A DNA stretch of 9,181 bases from Candidatus Hydrogenedentota bacterium (GTDB lineage: Bacteria; Hydrogenedentota; Hydrogenedentia; Hydrogenedentales; CAITNO01): contig SLFT01000291.1 in assembly GCA_007124105.1 (NCBI GenBank), forward strand, positions 1-9,181, in the 5' to 3' direction. Positions 6,820-9,181 of the stretch are shown here, piece after piece. Numbering within the stretch: position 1 is the stretch's first letter; every line of letters begins with the position of its first letter. The translations under genes were made by a program, and so were the position numbers. The notes under the pieces are model-generated. The model searched no databases, had not been told where the DNA came from, and worked only from the letters and a program-made list of their open reading frames with translations.

Positions 6820-6884
6820 CGGTGGGTAGAGTGAAGTAAAACCCACCGCAACCGTACACGAAGAGAAAATTGTGGGTTTCACCC
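6820..6884 (+). promoter_or_regulatory. Possible leader switch or operator before purO
   Basis: CGGTGGGT (6820-6827) pairs perfectly with ACCCACCG (6841-6848) around a 13-nt loop. The 3' arm can instead pair, as AAACCCAC (6839-6846), with GTGGGTTT (6872-6879), also 8 bp. A small hairpin GGGT (6874-6877)/ACCC (6881-6884) can form only when the second helix does not. Such exclusive pairing is typical of leader switches. As DNA, the two arms of the first repeat are 21 bp apart, two helical turns, which would equally fit a protein operator. There is no T run, so control at the ribosome site (6909-6912) or by protein binding is more likely than termination. Confidence 0.4.
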
Positions 6885-6919
6885 CATTTCATCCGCAACA
6901 TCAAAGATAGGGCACTCTA

Positions 6920-7567
6920 ATGTATGTAGGCAGAATCGTCAGCGTAGCGCGCACTACAGACGGCCGTTTATGCGCGGTGTACCGCGTTTCCAGCCGCTCC
7001 TTTCCCAACCGTTCGGCGGCTGTAGGCGACGGAAAAGTCAGTATTGTCCCCAAACCTGGTCACGAGGGGGACATCATGAAGAACCCTTACATAGCGTATA
7101 ACTGCGTTCGCATTGTACGCAACGGCGATGTGGCGGTAGTCACGAACGGCAGTCAGACGGATGTGATTGCCGAGAAGATAGAGAACGGTATGCCCGCCCG
7201 CGACGCAGTGGTACTGGCATCGCTCATGCTCGACTTCGAGAAGGACGCCTACAATACACCGCGCATCAGCGCTGTGGTGGACAAGAACGCCGGGGCGGGC
7301 TGGCTTGGCATTGTGCGCCACGACGGATTGCAGGTCGAGCGCATCCCCCTCGAATTTGGGCGCATCTATTATGTGGCAACTTACGAGGAAAGCAACGTGT
7401 GCGGCGAACGCTGTGTCGAATTCCCTGCCACAACGGCAGAGGCGGCTTGTGACTTTATCCTCGGCCAGGGCGTATTCGCCGACCGCGAGAATCCCGTAAC
7501 CGCCGTGGCCGCCATGGCCGCTGATTATAGTTATCATCTTGTTGCAAAAGATGCCGAAGTGAAGTAA
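6920..7567 (+). CDS. purO: IMP cyclohydrolase, archaeal PurO type
   Basis: A 215-residue protein of PurO length. It begins MYVGRIVSVARTTDGR and carries AVYRVSSRSFPNR (19-31), NPYIAYNCVRIVRNGD (55-70), VVTNGSQTD (73-81), LMLDFEKDAYNTPRISAVV (102-120) and a C-terminal NPVTAVAAMAADY (191-203). These blocks match the PurO family first known from methanogens, not bacterial PurH. PurO closes the ring of FAICAR to give IMP, the last step of de novo purine synthesis, in the cytosol. It does not carry the AICAR formyltransferase step, so that activity must be encoded elsewhere. AGGG lies 7 nt before ATG, which fixes the start. purB follows 150 nt downstream on the same strand, in line with a purine role. 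I recognise the family with high confidence from its motifs; the precise activity is by family. Confidence 0.9.
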   Translation: MYVGRIVSVARTTDGRLCAVYRVSSRSFPNRSAAVGDGKVSIVPKPGHEGDIMKNPYIAYNCVRIVRNGDVAVVTNGSQTDVIAEKIENGMPARDAVVLASLMLDFEKDAYNTPRISAVVDKNAGAGWLGIVRHDGLQVERIPLEFGRIYYVATYEESNVCGERCVEFPATTAEAACDFILGQGVFADRENPVTAVAAMAADYSYHLVAKDAEVK

Positions 7568-7576
7568 AAAGTAAGC

Positions 7577-7660
7577 CGGGATATTCTGTCTGTCCCGCTG
7601 AAGCGTCGTGAACAACATACAAAAACTCATTGTTTACGGGAGAAGCGCAGGGTGATGCGC
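7577..7660 (+). other. Two small hairpins in the purO-purB gap
   Basis: CGGGATA (7577-7583) pairs with TGTCCCG (7591-7597, one G-T pair), and GCGCA (7645-7649) pairs with TGCGC (7656-7660). No T run follows either, so read-through from purO into purB seems likely. I found no convincing promoter in the 150-nt gap; TATAGA (7682-7687) has no -35 partner. Confidence 0.3.
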
Positions 7661-7717
7661 GCCTGTCCAGCAATATCGTCTTATAGACATTTCCTATAGC
7701 AGTTACGGAGACGAATA

Positions 7718-9148
7718 ATGACTGATGTTTACTTATCGCCATTGGTTGAGCGTTTTGCCACCTCCGGCATGAAAGCGCTGTGGAGCGCGCAGAAGAAATT
7801 TTCTACCTGGCGTCGTTGCTGGGTGGCGCTGGCCGAGGCGGAACAAGAGCTCGGCCTCGATATCAGCGACGCGCAGCTGGACGCGTTACGCGCTCATATC
7901 GAGGACATTGACTTCGAGAAGGCCGCGGCTTATGAAAAAGAAATGCGCCACGACGTGATGGCTCACATCCACGCCTATGGCGACGCGGCGCCGGAAGCGC
8001 GCGCCATCATCCATCTGGGCGCGACCAGCTGCTACGTCGGCGACAACACCGACCTGATCCTCATGCGCGAAGGGCTCGAACTTATCCTGGACAAAGTGGC
8101 GGCGACACTAAACCGCCTGAAGGCATTTTCCCGTGAATACAAGGACCTGGCCACCCTTGGATTCACCCATTACCAGCCGGCGCAACTGGTCACTGTGGGC
8201 AAACGCGCCTGCCTCTGGGCGCAGGACCTGCTCCTTGACGGCATAGCTGTCGAGCAGGCGCTGGCAACATTGCGTTGTCGGGGCGTGAAAGGCACCACCG
8301 GTACACAGGCTTCTTTTCTGGCGTTGTTTAACGGTGATGTGGACAAGGTACGCGAACTGGACCAGCGTGTGGCGGCAAAGCTGGGCTTTGACGCATCCTT
8401 CATTATTACCGGCCAAACCTATCCGCGTAAAGTTGACACGCAGATACTGAACGCACTGGCGGGTATTGGCGAGTCAGCCCACAAGTTTGGAACCGATATG
8501 CGCCTGCTGCAAAACCGCAAGGAAGTGGAAGAACCCTTCGAGACATCACAGGTGGGCAGTTCGGCCATGCCGTATAAGCGCAACCCCATGCGTTGTGAAC
8601 GCATCTGTGCGCTGAGCCGGTTCCTGATGACGGCGCCGCTCCACGGCGCATTCACCACGGCAACACAATGGTTTGAACGGACCCTTGACGATTCGGCCAT
8701 CCGCCGCCTGAGCGTACCCGAGGCCTTTCTTGCGGCGGACGCTATTTTGAACCTGTATCTGAACGTGATGGAACGCCCCCGGGTGTATCCAAAGGTCATC
8801 GAAAAACACTTGTGGGAAGAACTGCCTTTCATGGCGTCCGAAAACATTCTGATGCATTGCGTACAGCGCGGCGGCGATCGGCAGGCGTTGCACGAAGTCA
8901 TCCGCCGCCATGCGCAGACGGCGGGTATGCGCGTCAAAGAAGAAGGCGCGGACAACGACCTCATCGCCCGGCTCGCCTCTGAACCGGCCATCGCCATGTC
9001 CCGAGACGAGATCGAAGCGTTGCTCGACGTTCGTCAATTCGTGGGCCGCGCGCCGCAACAAGTGGAAGATTTCATTACGGCGGAAATGGACCCCTTTCTG
9101 GAACGCCATGCCCATCGCCTCGACGCAATGTCTGACGTGCAAGTATAA
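7718..9148 (+). CDS. purB: Adenylosuccinate lyase, animal-like subtype
   Basis: A 476-residue enzyme of the fumarase/aspartase superfamily. It acts twice in purine synthesis, splitting fumarate from SAICAR to give AICAR and from adenylosuccinate to give AMP. Visible blocks are RHDVMAHIHAYGD (77-89), HLGATSCYVGDNTDLI (99-114), TLGFTHYQPAQLVTVGKR (146-163) with H151 as expected catalytic acid, RGVKGTTGTQASF (188-200) and the signature SSAMPYKRNPMRCERI (281-296), whose serine is the expected catalytic base. ATQWFERTLDDSA (315-327), VYPKVIEKH (356-364) and GADNDLIARL (410-419) follow. These blocks and the length are closer to animal ADSL (about 484 residues) than to the roughly 430-residue Bacillus type. 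GGAG lies 7 nt before ATG. It is probably co-expressed with purO. The gene is intact; the last 33 nt of the window hold only a 5-bp inverted pair. Confidence 0.96.
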   Translation: MTDVYLSPLVERFATSGMKALWSAQKKFSTWRRCWVALAEAEQELGLDISDAQLDALRAHIEDIDFEKAAAYEKEMRHDVMAHIHAYGDAAPEARAIIHLGATSCYVGDNTDLILMREGLELILDKVAATLNRLKAFSREYKDLATLGFTHYQPAQLVTVGKRACLWAQDLLLDGIAVEQALATLRCRGVKGTTGTQASFLALFNGDVDKVRELDQRVAAKLGFDASFIITGQTYPRKVDTQILNALAGIGESAHKFGTDMRLLQNRKEVEEPFETSQVGSSAMPYKRNPMRCERICALSRFLMTAPLHGAFTTATQWFERTLDDSAIRRLSVPEAFLAADAILNLYLNVMERPRVYPKVIEKHLWEELPFMASENILMHCVQRGGDRQALHEVIRRHAQTAGMRVKEEGADNDLIARLASEPAIAMSRDEIEALLDVRQFVGRAPQQVEDFITAEMDPFLERHAHRLDAMSDVQV

Positions 9149-9181
9149 CCTGACATAGACGTTGTCACAATCCAAAACAGG

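Larger units (their letters stand above)
6653..6919. other. 267-nt structured spacer between the kinase gene and purO
   Basis: No gene is supported; a 60-codon plus-strand frame at 6630-6812 is basic, overlaps the kinase end and has no ribosome site. In order the spacer holds inverted pairs CGTCTT (6683-6688)/AAGACG (6699-6704) and CGAAC (6703-6707)/GTTCG (6714-6718), a 9-nt tandem repeat (6739-6765), and an 8-bp inverted repeat (6820-6848) with a competing partner at 6872-6879. None is followed by a T run, so I see no clear terminator for metK-kinase. The best promoter candidate for purO is weak: TTGCAG (6791-6796), 17 nt, TATCCT (6814-6819). Confidence 0.55.

Noticed and set aside
6780..6919. 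A purine or ZTP riboswitch before purO
   Set aside because: The conserved purine riboswitch junction and the ZTP 3' motif (CCGCCTGGGCA-like) are absent.
6830..7570. A 12-nt direct repeat (AGTGAAGTAAAA) in the purO leader and at the purO stop codon
   Set aside because: A shared 12-mer within about 9 kb is expected by chance, and the second copy is coding sequence.

Overview
The window is bacterial chromosomal DNA carrying six recognisable metabolic genes, five complete and one cut by the left edge. Coding density, Shine-Dalgarno sites, sigma70-like promoters and a class II lysyl-tRNA synthetase all point to a bacterium, with a GC content that looks to be in the mid 50s by eye. The gene set mixes affinities: an archaeal-type PurO, an animal-like adenylosuccinate lyase, and a glycerol-1-phosphate-dehydrogenase-like enzyme. 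That would suit an uncultured lineage near the PVC/FCB groups (for example Hydrogenedentota, Sumerlaeota or Lentisphaerota), but this placement is a guess from gene content. There are no mobile elements, CRISPR arrays, rRNA or tRNA genes that I can see.

Layout, minus strand, right to left from about 4045: a sigma70-like promoter, lysS (3989 to 2457), and a short hairpin that may terminate it. A second, stronger promoter (TTGACT-17-CATAAT) has its -10 box exactly flanked by a dyad. It drives a glycoside hydrolase family 4 gene of the alpha-galactosidase type (2334 to 1009), followed 47 nt later by an iron-type alcohol dehydrogenase of the glycerol-1-phosphate dehydrogenase/AraM kind (961 to beyond the left edge). 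The last two look like a small regulated sugar or polyol operon.

Layout, plus strand: metK (4460 to 5653) and a PfkB-family adenosine-kinase-like gene (5657 to 6652) are 3 nt apart and surely co-transcribed. After a structured 267-nt spacer come purO (IMP cyclohydrolase, 6920 to 7567) and purB (adenylosuccinate lyase, 7718 to 9148). All four plus-strand products touch adenine nucleotides: MetK spends ATP to make S-adenosylmethionine, adenosine kinase would recover the adenosine released after methyl transfer, and PurO and PurB act in IMP and AMP synthesis.

The less explained material is in the spacers. The 470-nt lysS/metK divergent region holds a bulged hairpin and a strong inverted repeat just upstream of metK. 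The spacer before purO holds a three-copy 9-nt GGAC repeat and an RNA-capable region with two mutually exclusive 8-bp helices, which looks like a possible leader switch. I found no clear multi-gene system that is new to science. The regulatory structures and the unusual purine enzyme pair are the best leads.
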